From NCBI GenBank assembly GCA_020080175.1, contig JAGHQL010000054.1, positions 62,001 to 126,000 of the forward strand: 64,000 nucleotides of DNA, written 5' to 3'. The translations under genes and the position numbers were made by a program. This document shows, one piece after another, positions 32,101 to 43,846 of this stretch. The DNA is from Glutinoglossum americanum. Taxonomy: Eukaryota; Ascomycota; Geoglossomycetes; Geoglossales; Geoglossaceae. A model generated the notes under the pieces. The model was not told where the DNA came from, did not search any database, and saw only the letters and a program-made list of their open reading frames with translations. Position 1 is the first letter of the stretch. Every line of letters begins with the position of its first letter.

Positions 32101-34031
32101 TTAGGGAACCTTGGTCCCCAGAAAAGGACGTCAAAATTAAAAGAATTGGCCTAGCTGCTGCGAAACCTCCCACCGATCGTCCAATATCAACCGCGTCCAG
32201 GACGAAAACGCAGCAGCCAGGTCCGAAACCATCTATACTAGAATTGGCCGTCATCAAAGAACAACCAGTGGTAGTCGTGAAGTCAACATCACTATCTCAA
32301 TCCGCGATGATGATCCTCGAAGGCCAAACTAGTTCTTTCACTATAACCCTCCATAACTTGTCCTCGACTACGCCTGCTGACCTTCTCTTATTCTCTTTCC
32401 AGGATTCAACAACAGCCCAACTCCAAGCAGCAATGAGCAACAAAGATATTTCTCCCGCTGAGCTCTATGAACTTGAGCTCCTGTTCTCACATAAACAAGC
32501 GTTCCGCTGGCGGCGAGACGAAGAGGACGGCGAACCCGTGATACCGCCTAATCAGACCGCCACCTTTGAGATCGACGTACTGGGTAAACCTGGCTTGACC
32601 AGCGCAATTGTTCAGGTGGATTATGCTTTCATAGGGGTACCCCGGCGGGAGGTCACGGAGAAGTTTTACACGAGACAGGTCGTACTGCCCATCACCGTGA
32701 CCGTTAACGCAAGCGTTGAGCTAGTGAGGGTTGATACCTTGCCTTTCCCGGGAGACTTTGGGTGGGTTCAACGGGAGGAGCAGTCGCTGTCAAATAGTAG
32801 CGTACGCGAGGATAGGTATCGCAGCTATGAACATAGAGAAACAGGATCCAGAAGGCAAGAGGAAGAGACCATAAAGACGCTTCGCCAACGGCTAGCACAT
32901 GCAACCGATGCTAGGGATTATTGCCTCCTCCTGCTTGATGTGCGGAATAGCTGGCCGCACCCCCTTAAGATCGATCTACAAGTCCGCGAATCGCCGCCAA
33001 GCCCCTCCACCAGTTCAGCACTCTCGCCCTCGCCTTCGCCGTCAGAGATCAGAGAAGTCGATGATACCATATGGGCGAACGTGTATTCCACAACAGACCG
33101 TCTGCAACCAGGGCATACGTCGCGCATCGTTCTTCCCCTTCCTAGAATCTTCCTCCAGAATCCGCACGCCACAATTCCCACTCTCAACCCAGCCAATCAG
33201 CGGCAATTCGTTGTGAGCGCCAGCAAAGTCTCACCCGATATCGAGCGAGCTAGCAGGGAGGCATTCTGGTACCGCGAAGAAGTCCTCAAGCTCATCCGTG
33301 GGTTCTGGGAGGAAGAGCAGACAGGGAGACGGGGTTCGATTGAGCTCCGCGGCATCAGGCTCAATCCACGAATGGTTGAGGCTATCAAGGTGGAAGATAT
33401 CGGAGTTGAGGTCTTTGTTCGAAAGGGCTCCGATGCCGCTGGCGTGCGCCAGCTAGGACCGTCGAAGTTCGAAGTATGCACCGACGAGCTTGTGACATTG
33501 ACGACGCGAATCCATAACCGCAGCACACAGCCGATCTACCCCCTGCTTCGCCTGCAACCGAGCCTTCGCAACCAACCTCACAACATCGCGCTTGACCTCT
33601 CCAAGCGCTTTGCACACAATGGGCTGCTCCAACGTCCTCTCCCGCTTCTTCAGGCAGGTAAAGTAGCAGAGGACTCGATGGGCGTCTGTTTTCTCTGCCG
33701 AGGCGAATTTGAGGTTGGGGTCTCGATTGAGGAAACCCGGATCTGGGAGCCGGCAGCCGGCGAGAGCCGGGCCGAGCATGGTGAGGGTGATGGCGAAAGA
33801 GGCTTTCGTGGGAGTGGAGATGATGGTGCGACAGGTGCGGTTCCAGGGGTACGCAGGGCTAGGGCTGATACAAGCGCGTTGTTCATGGATAGTAGCGTGC
33901 TGGGGGAGAAGCAGAGAAGGATCTGGATGGGGCGGGAGAATTGTGCGATTACCGTTAAGGATCGAGCGAATCACGATGGTGGTGACAACGCTGACGACGA
34001 CGAAGACCACGACAGCGGTGACGATGGTTGA
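29190..34031 (+). CDS. TRS120: TRAPP II subunit Trs120
   Basis: Exon 1 (29190-29355) and exon 2 (29416-34031), joined across a 60-nt intron, encode 1593 residues. Exon 1 has SPIAPARVRVLLLPMGRIKR and VRLGDVSPDGRPNR; the join gives RTMFSPLAFPIGRIIYDLST, then ALSPFELYREPLVVIGIAD. A Ser/Pro-rich loop (residues about 185-320) is followed by GVIGSLYLHAGRWGDAVREF, a TPR-like solenoid, and later beta-sandwich segments (GEPSEFQITLQNPFDFDVEI; SSFTITLHNLSSTTPADLLL). Trs120/TRAPPC9 is specific to TRAPP II, the Rab11-type (Ypt31/32) exchange factor at the trans-Golgi. The last 80 residues become Gly/Asp-rich and poorly conserved; a late intron or an assembly error near 33700 cannot be excluded. Confidence 0.92.
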
Positions 34032-35101
34032 TCTCACCCGATTTGGAATTACAACGCGACACGCGATTCAAGAACGAACGCACGAGCTGAGACGAAATTA
34101 GAAAGTGTTGCCACCGATCATCCTCAATTGCCTATTCGGTGGATTAATTGCACAAGTATGTATCAAACCGATCGATCTCGTCAAGACGCGGATCCCATTG
34201 TTGTCGTCGGCGGTTGAAAAGAGGCTCATTGAGCTGTGGAGTAAAATGGGGTAATGGTATGGAATCTCGGTGGATTGGACTAGCCACTTTACAAACAGAG
34301 AGGAAAGTCTCTTTCGCCAGTTCTCAACCTTGTCCCATGCATGTGTTCGTGCATATGCGATGCGATGCGTGTGTTGTGAGACGAAAGACGAAACAGCAAA
34401 AAAACTAATTTTTAGCTCCCGGCCTCGCAATGTATTCTCTATCCAAAACAATCAACGCGATTACTACACATGTAGTAGAGTCGGACGCGACGGTCCATCA
34501 AGGTTGGGAAATCCATGTCATCACCACGCCTGTTATTGGCATTACTATGCCCACGCCTCTTTGGCCTGTACCCACATTTTTATATTTGCGTCTTTGCGGC
34601 CTTTTTCTTTTTTTTTTTGGCTGGAATTGTTTTCGTAATCGTGTAATAGCGCGTGCGAGTGCTACATTCGGATGCCTCGTCACCCGCTGGCCCGCACATT
34701 TGCCAATTGAGAAAATATAAATACCGGAGAGGTTGGCTTGTGTGCCTATAAATTGTTTGTGAGAAGATGCTTGTTTCACCACATTCATTTACTCGTTCCT
34801 CTTCTTATCCATTCACTGTAGCTGGCTAGGGACACAAACACACGCCTTTTTTTCTTTTCACGGTTGAAAGTCTGCTTGGAATACAGACGATCCTTTTCTA
34901 TCACTCACTGTCCCACCTTACCTTCTCCTTGATTCCTCTGAGAGAAGGCTAGTTTAGTTTATCCTTTCAACAAACGACGACGATCATTAACACGCACCGC
35001 TGGACGAAGATTCAAAGCCCGTGTTTTCTGTTCTGGCGGAGTCTGGATTACAATTCATTTTGAGGAGTTTGTGTTAAAGGTAGCTCAGCGATAACGACAG
35101 G
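34032..35101. other. Intergenic DNA before the DPBB-domain gene
   Basis: No gene seen. A T-run lies at 34608-34618. The last 300 bp are CT/TC-rich, ending in AGCTCAGCGATAACGACAGG before the ATG, typical of a long fungal leader. Overlapping short frames at 34098-34451 (-) and 34148-34720 (+) look random. Confidence 0.5.
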
Positions 35102-35989
35102 ATGAAGACGGCAACCACATCCGTAGCCAACACCACCCTCCTCACCATCCTCCTCTTTCTCCTGAACCCCCATCCCATCGCCGCCTCCACCTCCGGCTCA
35201 GCCCTCATAACCGTCGAAGATTATCCCGTCTTTGGGCCAAAGTCGCCTAACAACCCGCCTTTCTGCGGTATGCCTTACGATTCCCTGAACCTCAACCTCA
35301 TAACCGCCGTCCAGAGCCTCACACAAGCCGAATGCGGTACATGTCTCGAAGTCTGCGGCAGCGCTGGGTGCGCGAATGTCCTGGCTGTGGACAAGGGCGG
35401 CGTTGGCTTGGACTTGAGCACCGGGATTAGCAAAAAGGTCATCGGGAACAATAACGGGAGGGGTAACGCCAAGTGGAAACCGGTTGCAAAGGCGAAGTGT
35501 AAAGGGATTTGGGATGGGAGGATGTTCGGAGAGGAGAACGAGATAAAAATAAAGGAGAGGAGGCTGGACTTGGGGGTTCTTGCTGGTATCGTCGCCAAAA
35601 ACCTCGTTCCGGTCTTAGATCCTTCGCCGGTAACCCCTCCACCTCCACCACCACCATCCTCCATCCTAAACACCGACGAGCTTCCATCCATACTCACCGC
35701 CACCCTCCTCTCCTCTTCAAACTCAACAAACGCTACCGTTTCGACCGTCACGATCGTCACGACGTTCTTCCCGCCTACGCCTACGCCTACGCCTACCCCG
35801 CCACCGACGACTACATCAACGCGCACCGCTCCGCTCGACGCGGTCACGTACGCGTATACGAATAAAGGCTCGGTCACAATTCCAAGAGACGGGAAGATGG
35901 GTGCATCGTTGTGGTGTGTCGTGGGGCTCGTGGTTGTGGGAGTGGTGGAAGCAGGGTGGAGGGGATTCGGTGGCTTGCTCGCTCTCTAG
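35102..35989 (+). CDS. Secreted double-psi beta-barrel (RlpA/expansin-like) surface protein
   Basis: Single exon, 295 residues. Signal peptide at residues 1-29 (TLLTILLFLLNPHPIAAS). The barrel domain spans about residues 40-135, with CGMPYDSLNLNLITAVQSLT, AECGTCLEVCGSAGC and VLAVDKGGVGLDLSTG, the Cys pattern and LDLS(T/P) motif of RlpA-like/barwin-like domains in fungi. A Pro/Thr/Ser stalk follows, partly encoded by a CCTACG hexamer repeat (PTPTPTPTPPP), then a C-terminal hydrophobic segment (LWCVVGLVVVGVV) that could be a GPI signal or membrane anchor. Such proteins act at the cell wall; enzymatic activity is not implied. The catalytic Asp typical of lytic relatives cannot be judged. Confidence 0.7.
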   Translation: MKTATTSVANTTLLTILLFLLNPHPIAASTSGSALITVEDYPVFGPKSPNNPPFCGMPYDSLNLNLITAVQSLTQAECGTCLEVCGSAGCANVLAVDKGGVGLDLSTGISKKVIGNNNGRGNAKWKPVAKAKCKGIWDGRMFGEENEIKIKERRLDLGVLAGIVAKNLVPVLDPSPVTPPPPPPPSSILNTDELPSILTATLLSSSNSTNATVSTVTIVTTFFPPTPTPTPTPPPTTTSTRTAPLDAVTYAYTNKGSVTIPRDGKMGASLWCVVGLVVVGVVEAGWRGFGGLLAL

Positions 35990-36593
35990 AATAAGGATCG
36001 AGAGGGGGGTTTCTTTCTTCCTACTCTCACCGATTGAGTTTCGGCAGGAGGCGGGTTCCTAGATTGTTATTTTTCTTTTCTCTCCCTCTTCTCTTCTTTC
36101 TTCTCCCATCTCCGCCGAACGCACGCCGGCCGGATTCTTCCCTATTTCTCCACAAGATGGTTTTTTTTTTTCCTTTTGGGGAATCCCCGATCGCCCGACC
36201 TATTCTCGTGTAGATATATACCCCTCCTTGTTGACGGGAATGTTTTTAGCCTCTCCCTTCTCCACCAGTTAGACTTCGGAACGGTGCGTGGATGGCGGGG
36301 TTATCAAGTGTACATACGATCGACAAAGAAAAAGGGACGGAAAACACTCTCTTTTTTTCTTTTCTTTTTTCTTTTTTTACCTTCTCTCCCCCTCCCTCTC
36401 TCCACACTCAACTCGTTAATCCAATCAATCAATCAATCAAAGAGGACACATGGGGCATGCGAGAATCCCAATCCAACTCGAGAGGAAAGGAAAGGAAAAT
36501 TTCCCGGGCACGCCGGGAGATTTTTTTCTCTTTCCTTTTTTTTTTCTCGGGATGCGGGGAAGCGCATAGCACGCAGCCCCCTGTTTTCCGCTC

Positions 36594-36619
36594 TATATAT
36601 ATATATATATATATATATA
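36594..36619. repeat. TA dinucleotide microsatellite, about 13 units
   Basis: Uninterrupted alternating T and A between CTC and CCCGG. Likely length-variable between strains. Confidence 0.9.
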
Positions 36620-37087
36620 CCCGGCTGGGGGGGGGGGGGAACAGAAAATTTAAAATAAAAGCCATGGCGGGTGCGCGCATGGGGGGTTTGTAAGAGCAGG
36701 CCAGGGTATGTCCCCCGAATCAAAAGCGCCGGGTGGAAACACCCCCCCCCCCTATCTATCCGTCCAGGCCCCCGGACGCGTATGAGGAAAAACAAATTGG
36801 AGAATAGCCATCGCGGTGGCTGGGCGGCGTGCGTTTCGGTGGCGCGCAGCCACCCGGCACTTCTCCGACTCAGGGGGGAAGGGGCTGGGGGGCGGATCTG
36901 CGGTTCCCCGGGGTTTTTTTTTTGCTTCTTTGTTTTAGGTTTCCCGGGGTGAGGTGGGTGAATAAAAAAAAAAAAAATAAATAAATAGATAAAAAGAAGG
37001 ATGTGGGGGTTTATATTTTGATTATTTTTGTATTTTTTTTTTTAGCGAGTTCGATGGGTCTCGTACCTGGTCGAGAGAGATGTTGAT

Positions 37088-37120
37088 TTGCTGTCGTTAT
37101 TGCTGTCGTTATTGCTGTCG
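37088..37120. repeat. 12-bp tandem repeat, nearly three units
   Basis: The unit TTGCTGTCGTTA is repeated head to tail, ending TTGCTGTCG. Noncoding. Confidence 0.85.
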
Positions 37121-37616
37121 CGAGACGGGATGTGATATGCGCGCGTCTCTTCCACGTAAAAAAAAAAAACACATGAAGGGACTTTTTTTTTTTAAAAAAT
37201 ATTCTAGTTTCTCTATCGATTAGTGTTGAATCATTTTTTTTCTTCTTTCTTTCCTCCTCTAGTCTCCCGAGTAGAGGCGGAAAAAAAAAAAAAAAAAAAA
37301 AACAGCCAAAAAAGTTGGGAGAGGTGGGGGGGGTTTCTAAGTCGAGTCTGTTCTATCTCTAATGCTAATGGGGAGAGGCGCGCTTTCATCGTGAGGAGGA
37401 GGGGGGCTGCATGTTAAATGCACACTTCCTGAAAAAAAAAAAAGAAAACGCCCACTTGGAGCGCTCATCCGCGCAAGACACCTGGGAATAACGACGAGAG
37501 AAAAGGGGAAAAAAAAATAAAATACAATATAAAAACAACCCTGTGGGAGGGGGAGGAAGGAAAACAAGGTCCACCGGCAACCTATTAATTCCTCCAGTTT
37601 CTCTGACATTACTACC

Positions 37617-40321
37617 CTATCCCCCCAAACCATTTTGTTTCTTGTCGGGAACCCTAAATGCCCTCAGCGTACTCTCCAGTTTCGTATTCATCTCGTCCCA
37701 CTCCCCCTGCTCCGTACTCAGCGCCGTGACCGCCCCCCCCGCACCGATCCTCCACACCTCGTACTCCTTCTCCACCGGCCTGTTGCCGCTCGGATCCACA
37801 ACCACGGCAACGTCGATCTCGTCTTCCCGCCGGATGGCGGAGCGGATCACGACGGAAAAGTCGCCGCCGCCGCATACGGACATGTACCCTAGCACGCCAG
37901 AGTACACACCGCGAGGCTGGTGGGCTTCGATTTGTTGGAGGAGCTGACAGGATCGAAATTTGGGTGCGCCGGTCATGGAGCCTGGGGGTAGGGCGGTGGA
38001 GAGGACGTCGATGCCGGTGAAGCTGTCTTGGTGGGATTCTGCTTCGTACTCGCGGGGGTTTTTGGGCGGGAGGCTCCATGGGTATGGGGTGTAGAGGAAT
38101 GCCTCAATGACGCTCACGAGCTGATAGACGGTCTCGTATTCCTCGACGACCATTAGTTTCGGTACTTGGACTCGTCCGGTACCCACGATGCCGTAGAGAT
38201 CGTGTCTGATGAGATCAACGATCATCAAATTCTCCGCTCTCTCCTTGTCCTGCCCTAGAACCCATTCCGCCATCTCCCGGGTCACCTTCGGGTGTTTCTT
38301 GACCGTTCCCTTAATCGGTCGCATCTGGCACAAACCACCCCGGGCCCACCTCAGAAACCGCTCAGGGCTGCTGCTTATCACGGTTGTGTTCCCGAGCTTC
38401 AAATAAGCCGAGAATGGGGAGGGGTTCTGACATCGCAGGGACTGGTATAACTTCCAGGAAAGGTCATTGCGGGCGTACCTGTCGCCTGCTCTAATATAGG
38501 AGATCGGTAGCTTGATCTTCGTCTGCGCCGTCAGGCAAAGTTCGTAGGAATCCCCGGCCCTGATGAATTCCTGGCACTTGCGAATGTTCTCTTTGTATGT
38601 CTTCTCATCTGGTTTCACAACCCTGCTGTTCCGAATACATTCTTCCAGGTCTGGCCCCGGGCGGAAATGGCGGGCCTCAGCTGACAGCCTACGGGCTGAG
38701 CTGCTGATTCCCTGGCCCACTATTTTATTAACAATTAGTTTGACCCAGTTGTCGTCGTCTTTGATCAGACTTTGCACACAGAATCGCCCAGCACGATCTA
38801 TGACGATACTCCTCTTGATGAAAGCAAAGCTCATATCCGGCCAGCTTTGCGAGAGCACGTCCCCGTCCACCGTCGAAACTTTTAGCGTACTGAGTCCCAT
38901 CTCGTAAGTTACGTAACCCACAAGCCCTCCCCAGAATGGCGACCAGTCGAAGCCTCCAATGGCTCTCCTCTTCTCCGTGTACCACTTGTAAAAGCTCCAC
39001 GGGGAGCATTTGAGTGCTCTGAGGTCGTGGGAAGCGCTCACTCCGCCGAGAGCAGTAGACTCCAAAATGACATGCTTCTTGCGGATATAATCAAGCCTTC
39101 GAGTTTGACCAGGATACACAAGCCCAATGATGCTGTATCTGCTCAACTCGTCTCCCTTGCCTCCAGACTCCAAGAGTACGAAATCGTGGTTTTCAAAACG
39201 TAGTAGGTTACAGATGACCGTGACATCAATATCTGGTAAATGCGCCTCTTGCGTTGTCACCGTCATACCGGTCCGTTTAGGTTTTGCAGCTTGGCTAGGC
39301 TCTAGCCCTGGGGGGGGTTCAACTGGTTTCTGTGGATACGTGTCAGGGGATGTTTCCTCGAAGAGCATGATTGGATCTCATGTAATACCTCTGAGAGGGG
39401 ATTGAGAGGGACTTGGACTTCGTCCGTTCCCAGTTCTGCTGCGAGGGACAGGGTCCCCTGGGATTGGCCAATTGGGAATCCCAGCTCCGCAGCCGACGTG
39501 TAAGCGCAGACGGGGGCTCTCTGTCTCTTTGAGTTCCACTCATTCACTTCCTTCCACCAGTTGCGTATAACCCGCGTGCTTTGGTTTCCTGTACAGATAG
39601 ACTCAGGGTGATATTGCACCCCCCAGAACGGTTTATTGGCATGCTTCGTTGCCATTAAAACCGCGCCATTGTCAGTGTCAAATGTCCACGCCAGCGGTTC
39701 CAATTCCGGTGCCTGAGTGGTAGATTCCCATAGATCTCCTGGCTTTTTAACGCCCTTGAGCACTTGTATATCGTGGCCGATGTTCGCGTGGAGTGAGTGA
39801 TATCGTGTGGCTTCGATCACATCGACTTCGGAGAATATCGATGTGTCGGAGTGTATAATTTCCGACACGATACCGTGCTTTGGTTCTTTGAGTCTCTCAA
39901 TTGTTCCTCCAAACGCCAAGGCTAAGCTCTGGAATCCGAGGCAGACACCTAGGACGGGAAGGAGGTCTTTATCACTTAATGTCCAGAGCATGTCAATGAT
40001 ACCGACATCTACCGGGTTCGCTGGCGTCCCTGGACCAGGGCTTATAACTACGGCATCGGCGCGTTTCAGTAGGCACATCAGTTCACTAGGCGCGGCGTTG
40101 ATCTTCACGATGCACATTGCGGCGCCAGTAGTCTCCTGCAATAATGATGCAAGGTTATTCGTGAAGGAATCGAAGGCATCAATCAGTATGATATAGGGCG
40201 TCCGTGGCGCTTCCGATGACACTTCCAGCGTGTCAGATTCCGTCTCGGTGGATGTGTCGGACGCAATTGGCTCGTTTGCAGCCATGGTTGACGTTCTGAT
40301 GATGTGGAGGCGAAGAAGCAC
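37617..40321 (-). CDS. ABZ1: Para-aminobenzoate (ADC) synthase, fused PabA-PabB
   Basis: Exons 40321-39389 and 39329-37617 encode 881 residues. The N-terminal glutamine amidotransferase domain has IDAFDSFTNNLASLL, SPGPGTPANP, the nucleophile in GVCLGFQSLA and the His-Glu pair in GVQYHPES. The C-terminal chorismate-binding domain has ELCLTAQTKI, SSSPERFLR, RPIKGTVKKHP, DLIRHDLYGIVG and PPGSMTGAPK. It makes 4-amino-4-deoxychorismate from chorismate and glutamine for folate. The two frames are joined by a 59-nt intron (gtatta...CACAG, branch CTGAC), giving LSE-KPVEPPPG; the interdomain region is where lengths vary among fungi. An internal Met at 40285 is an alternative start. Confidence 0.93.
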
Positions 40322-40590
40322 ATTGATCGCTGACTGGATGAAAACAAAAATTCCAACGTCGCGATGCTCCGACGGGTTTTTCCGTTCCGGCGGCTCGGCG
40401 GCTCAACCAGGTTCGAGCTTGTAAGCATTAAGCGAGTCAGCCACATCCATTGCCACGGGGAAAATGGTCACCTTATCACGGAGAATTTGATGTAATGTAG
40501 GTTCCGGGGATGCCTCACGGCCGTCACCCTGACAAACCAAAATATTATTGCGAATGAATTGAGTCTCGAACAAATCTAGAGGAGTTGGCT

Positions 40591-42572
40591 CTATATTGAC
40601 TGTCTCTTGAGGGTTTCTTGGTGCAGTGGAGCAACTGCCGCCATGTTACCAGCAACGCTAGCATTCCTTTTCATCAGTGGCGACTCAGCACCTACAGCCG
40701 AAAGTAACGTAAGAGGTGGTTCTCCCCCGGAACGATCGGCAAATCTCCGTCTCACTCTTGGGGTGCTGATCTCCGCATTTCCAGAGCTAGTCGTCTTGCT
40801 TCGCCGCTGACCTGATTCTGGTGCAAATGGACTTTTCTCCGCACCATCTTGTCCAAAGGCGGCGGGTGTGTTCCCGTCCTCGGACTTATTCACAACTAGA
40901 GGGTCGCTACAGAAAACTGCCAGAAGCTTGTCCACCACGTCGCGCATGCAGTCATGCTTCAGCGGTGTAGCGGCAATATGACGGCGCTATTTACGGATAA
41001 ATAATTATAGGTTATTAGCAAATGCCCACGTGTAGCTGACAAAAGCGTATACCAAAAGAGAGAAAAAAAAACCACATGCACTCACAAAAGCAAAACAAGC
41101 ACCTTTAAACGTCTGGTGGTAGACGTGCTTGTACTCGTCGATTTCTAAAGGAGTGTGGTTGTCAATCGAAATCGGACCCTCGGAGGCGTCTCGAAGCCTA
41201 TTGGCTTTCTTTTGTTGCTGAAGACCGTATATTCGCATTCCTGCCATGACGATACGCGATAGTGACTCCTTGTTCCGCATTTCAATGGTCTTCTGTGCCT
41301 CAGGGAGATCTAGGGGTTCCAAAACCACAGTCTGGGAAATCTGGTATTCGCCATCGCCTGTGACCGTGCTGGAGAAGAGAGATAGCGATGACCGCTTGGT
41401 GTCATTAAGTGTGTTTCGCCTACTGGCGGTTCGTATCTGGTCCGTTTCTTTACCCTCTTTAGATCTAGCGACATTTAATGGGTAGGGGGACCCAGATCTT
41501 GACGACCAATTGCGTCCACTATCGGAGCTATGTGGTTTAGTACCGACGGAGCCCTCTCTTGACGATCTGCCAGAGTTGGCTAGGTTCCTCCCAGGATCAT
41601 CTAGAAGTTCCGGTCCCAAGCTCCGAGTTTCCGCCTTTTTGATGACCGGGGGGAAGGATGCATAGCCGGAACCAGCAACATCGGCCATAGCCTGGGAAAT
41701 GCCTTCGCCACCGCTCCTCCGCGCTTTGCGGACCTTTTCAGTAGCGTCTTCGAATAGAGTCTCGGCTCTCCTTCGTTTTAGTGGGGGCTGGGTTCTATGC
41801 CTTGGATGGAAGAGTGGAGGTAAGAATTGAGCATCGATAACCCCTGGTTCTCCGGGCGCATCTGGTATCGCCTCAGCCGCTGTGGGGATTCCTGCACTCA
41901 GCCTGGTGGTAGTAGCAGTTTGAGCTTCTGAATAAGCCAGCTCTGAAGAGAGTAGCAGAGCATAAATCTTTAGCTGTTTCACGACAGCAGTGGCTGGAAC
42001 ATCGCTAGTTGAATCTCTATCGGCCGCCGCTAATGGCGCTGGTGATGAGGATGCAGGTGGGGTGGGCAGTTGTCCGGCATTTTCCACTTCTGATAATATC
42101 CCGTATAAAAGCACTTCAGTGATCTTCGGACATGGAGCCCTTGAATCCAAATCCTCCCCGTCGCCCACCCGAAGTAGAACCCCAATGTCCGGCTGGCCCT
42201 GGTGGGTGTTGTACCACGCAGTAGATTCGTCCCCTCCCCCGTCACACTCGTATGCACCAGAACAGTTTAAAAAGAAATTGTGGAACCAAGATTCTGTTGC
42301 CTCACTACCTGTCCAGACATCAAGGCTGGGACTAGCGACCAGATGTAGCGGAATCCGAGAAGGAGCAACATAAGAGAGAAAGGTGAGCTCTGCATTCTGG
42401 GGTAGTAACACCCTTTTCCCTAGCTTGGAACTAGTTGAGATACCAAGGGCAATGTCTCCGAGCCTGTCAGCAAAAAGCTAGCCGAGGCTTTGGGGAGAGA
42501 CTTACCTTGAAGAGAAGTGGAACAATTGTCCAACGCAATGTCTCCTGACCAGACCTGCCTACTCCTGGTCAT
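40591..42572 (-). CDS. SLD7: Sld7-like DNA replication initiation protein
   Basis: Exons 42572-42506, 42455-41086 and 40986-40591 encode 610 residues. The N-terminus MTRSRQVWSGDIALDN and AELTFLSYVAPSRIPLHLV, DVWTGSE match the Sld7 N-terminal domain. A long disordered Ser/Arg-rich middle is followed by the conserved C-terminal domain: RIVMAGMRIYGLQQQKKANR, EYKHVYHQTFKGACFAF, then after a 99-nt intron RRHIAATPLKHDCMRDVVDK and LLAVFCSDPLV. In yeast Sld7 stabilises Sld3 during origin firing. Intron 1 (50 nt) must end at CGGAG rather than at the better CAG ten bases upstream to keep frame. It diverges from MED6 with 161 bp between starts. Confidence 0.78.
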
Positions 42573-42733
42573 GACTTGGCGGATGAGATTGTTGGAGACA
42601 CGCAGAGTGACATGCTACGGACGCGCCATATCTCGCGAAGACACGTGATATTCAAGACCCGGTATACAATCGAAATCATCGACACTTCTTCATACATTCC
42701 GCGCATTTAACTTGCCTGCGAATTCCTCTAGAA

Positions 42734-43846
42734 TGGAGGCCCCGCAAGAACCACCACTTGATGAGATTCAATGGCGCTCTTTGCAAATCGCTCAGTCGAT
42801 GGGGGGTATCCACACAAACTCAGGGAGGGGATTTCTTTGATATCATCTAGAAGATGGGGCTAACAACCTAGCAGTCCTTCCATACTTCTCTCACTCTCCG
42901 TTCTACGACCAGACATCAAATAACGCGACCCTTACTACCCAAGCTACTTACAATGCCTCCATGCTCTACATCCTCCAGACTCGCGAAGCATTTGAAGGGC
43001 GGTTGCGGACCATGCAGGGGCTGGAATTTATGGTGGCTTTCGAGCCTTCGGGGGCAGTTGGGTCCCAAGAAGGGTCCGAAAATGTGTGGGTTATCAGAAA
43101 GCAGAACCGGCGGAAGAGGCAAGGGTCGGAAGATGAGATTACCGTGTTGGGCTCTTACTTTGTGATTAACGAGAACATCTATATGGCACCCTCTGTGGGA
43201 AATGTTGTAGGCAGCAAAATGGTATGTGGAAAAGCTTGCTTTGTTGGTAACCGCCCACCTTTGTGCTAACGTTTGGCTCCCTTGGTAGCTTTCTGCCTTA
43301 ACATCTCTGACGAAGTTTCTCTCCACGGCCTCGTCCCTCCCAATCTTCACACCATCCCTGGGGTACACATACAACCCTCCGGTGCCAAAACCTCCATCTG
43401 CATCTACGGGCGCCCATCCTTCGCAAGCCAGCAAGGAGGGCACACCCATGCCGGATGCTAATCTACGAAATGCTAAAACCATGGTATCTTCTAGCGCAGC
43501 CGGGCCTGGAAGCAGCTACAAGGATGCCCTTTCTCTGGAAGAGTCCTTCAATATGTCATTACGTTACGGTAATGAGTATATGGATGAGAACCCGCTAGTA
43601 GGAGAGCCGGGAGCGTTCATCCTCTCTTCGACTCGTGCACATGCGCAAGCTCAAAACCAGGCCGCGCAAAATAAAGCTGCGCAGCCTATGGCGAGAGGGA
43701 CGGCCGCGCCGACAATATCGACATCGCCAAGGAAGGGTTCTAGAGGCGGAGGTGAGAAGAGCCCGATAAGTCCCACTATTCCGGGGAAACCTAAACGACG
43801 GAAGAGCAAAGCTGTAGTCACGGGGAGCAAACCGAGCCCGACGTAA
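42734..43846 (+). CDS. MED6: Mediator subunit Med6, first exon irregular
   Basis: Exons approximately 42734-42823, 42875-43221 and 43289-43846, about 331 residues. Exon 1 encodes PLDEIQWRS and then QSMGGIHTNS; exon 2 has PYFSHSPFYDQTSNNATLTT, LQTREAFEGRLRTMQGLEFM, NVWVIRKQNRRKR and NENIYMAPSVGNVVGSKM; exon 3 starts LSALTSLTKFLSTASSLPIF, all strongly Med6-like, and ends in a Lys/Pro-rich disordered tail. Two oddities affect exon 1. By coordinate count its two conserved halves are one base out of frame near 42780, and the expected intron boundary after 42823 reads GG, not GT. A GT at 42806 would give an in-frame but six-residue-shorter product. Med6 is a head-module Mediator subunit, essential in yeast. 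Confidence 0.8.

Larger units (their letters stand above)
35990..37616. other. Low-complexity intergenic region with microsatellites
   Basis: No credible gene. It carries T- and A-tracts, G- and C-tracts (36626-36640; 36742-36752), an AATC tetramer repeat (about 36421-36440), a TA dinucleotide repeat and a 12-bp tandem repeat. Frames here are open only because of simple sequence. It should include the 3' ends of both convergent genes. Confidence 0.6.

Noticed and set aside
36176-36952. ORFs of 90-160 codons in the low-complexity region
   Set aside because: They consist mainly of translated T-runs and the TA repeat (YIYIYI), on both strands.
39302-39368. Apparent frameshift between the two halves of PABA synthase at a run of eight C
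   Set aside because: A 59-nt intron (39388-39330) with GT start, CTGAC branch and CACAG end joins both frames exactly, so no mutation is needed.
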